In this document: positions 63,331-64,000 of the stretch, in pieces
How positions within the stretch are numbered: position 1 is the stretch's first letter
Layout of the letters: the number at the start of each line of letters is the position of its first letter
DNA from: Paulownia fortunei
Taxonomy: Eukaryota > Streptophyta > Magnoliopsida > Lamiales > Paulowniaceae
Length of the DNA: 64,000 nucleotides
Assembly (NCBI GenBank): GCA_019321725.1
Contig: CM033110.1
Coordinates: 21,569,278-21,633,277 of the forward strand
Reading direction: 5' to 3'
The notes under the pieces: generated by a model
Told to the model about the DNA's origin: nothing
What the model saw: only the letters and a program-made list of their open reading frames with translations
Database searches by the model: none
Program-made: the position numbers and the translations under genes

Positions 63331-64000
63331 CATGGTGACAAATTAATTTGAGTCAAAGACTCTAGTGATTTAGTTCTTTACTTCTCATATGGTCCTATAT
63401 TTGAAGGGTCGATTTGAGTTTGACAGCTAATTTTCCTTCCTCTTGGTGTCATTTATTTTCGCTTTTTTTTTTTTTAGAAACAATCTTTTCAACTACTTCC
63501 CAATAATAGTTAATTATTTAGAAGCATTCAAATAGAGTCATCTAAAATAAGATTAATTTGACTTAGGAGAAATGCATTATATATAAATAAGAAAAAAAAC
63601 AAATATTTATGCTACTCCTACTATCTAATTTCCCTCTACACACGATTCGTCTTTGTATTATTTTATTCTAATTATACCAAAACGCCAACTGCAGTTTCTA
63701 GTATGTATAGGGTCTACTTAAGCTTCTGCTTTGCATTATTCAACTAGTTCGATTTCAAAACACGTATACTACTACTTGAATTTATACGTCTGTACTTATA
63801 GTGTACGAAATGGGCTACCTGTGGCCTGTTTTAAAGAGGGCCTTGGGCTAATATTTTTTAAGTCATAAAGGCAAACGTTTTCAGGGTGTGCTTATGTTTG
63901 TACGGTCCTCCACAGTCCAAAATCCTCCCTGTTGGATTCATCCAAGTCTTGTATTGGAGCCCCCAGAACCTCCAAAAAAATTGGGCCTAGTCCATGCAAT

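Larger units (their letters stand above)
54289..64000. other. Gene-poor region upstream of BLH2
   Basis: I recognise no gene in 9.7 kb. The sequence is AT-rich with TA arrays (about 55340-55362, 56120-56152, 57014-57032), a TTA array (58219-58245), a CCCCA minisatellite (59036-59076), foldback elements at 59.46 and 60.33 kb, a G-box cluster at 58.14-58.31 kb and a GC-rich patch at 63.05-63.33 kb. Distal regulatory DNA for BLH2 could lie here. Confidence 0.55.

Noticed and set aside
62821..63333. 170-codon minus-strand frame over the GC-rich patch
   Set aside because: Composition is driven by the tandem repeat and poly-T tracts (long Phe and Pro runs); no domain is recognisable.
1..64000. Search by eye for tRNA, rRNA, well-known conserved plant microRNAs, organelle-derived inserts and LTR retrotransposon coding regions
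   Set aside because: Nothing recognisable was found. Reading by eye can miss diverged copies, so this is not proof of absence.

Overview
The window is nuclear DNA from a flowering plant, most likely a core eudicot; an asterid is only a guess. It is AT-rich, its genes are split by GT-AG introns, intergenic space holds many TA, GA/CT and poly-A tracts, and the gene families are plant-specific: an STS14-type PR-1 protein, a MIP1-leucine-zipper/DUF547 protein, a KNL2 kinetochore protein, SUVR5, a plant BTB/POZ protein and a BEL1-like homeodomain protein. No CRISPR array, rRNA, tRNA or prokaryotic feature was seen.

Layout: (1) 1192-1731 (+) secreted STS14/PR-1-like protein, single exon. (2) 2361-7011 (-) MIP1-zipper/DUF547 gene, 11 coding exons, with a leader and putative TATA box up to about 7761. 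(3) 7.8-13.1 kb intergenic, with a G-rich/C-rich tract pair. (4) 13103-15319 (-) KNL2-like SANTA-domain gene, 4 exons, with a nested foldback element in its last-but-one intron. (5) 17291-18892 a decayed second copy of the 5' part and leader of gene 2. (6) 24366-35977 (+) SUVR5, a zinc-finger SET-domain H3K9 methyltransferase, 11 coding exons and probably a leader intron of about 3 kb. (7) 39747-42018 (+) BTB/POZ protein, 2 coding exons. (8) 48097-53483 (-) BLH2/BLH4 (SAWTOOTH)-type BELL homeodomain gene, 4 coding exons. (9) 54.3-64 kb, no gene recognised; repeats, a G-box cluster and a GC-rich patch.

The most consequential observation concerns sequence quality or gene integrity. Three of the five multi-exon genes (DUF547, SUVR5, BLH2) each carry exactly one missing base, always in a G/C run, always inside a conserved domain, in otherwise perfectly spliceable genes. 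Exon-length arithmetic confirms each. Residual homopolymer errors in the assembly are the simplest explanation, but the alternative, three independent loss-of-function alleles, should be excluded.

Other notable features are a perfect 38-bp palindrome in BLH2 intron 2, a GC-AG intron in the same gene, GA/CT tracts at its leader and two introns, a short KNL2 without a visible CENPC-k motif, and a triple Cys/His repeat ahead of the SUVR5 zinc fingers. The genes do not form a pathway; they are ordinary neighbours on a chromosome. I found no clearly new biological system.
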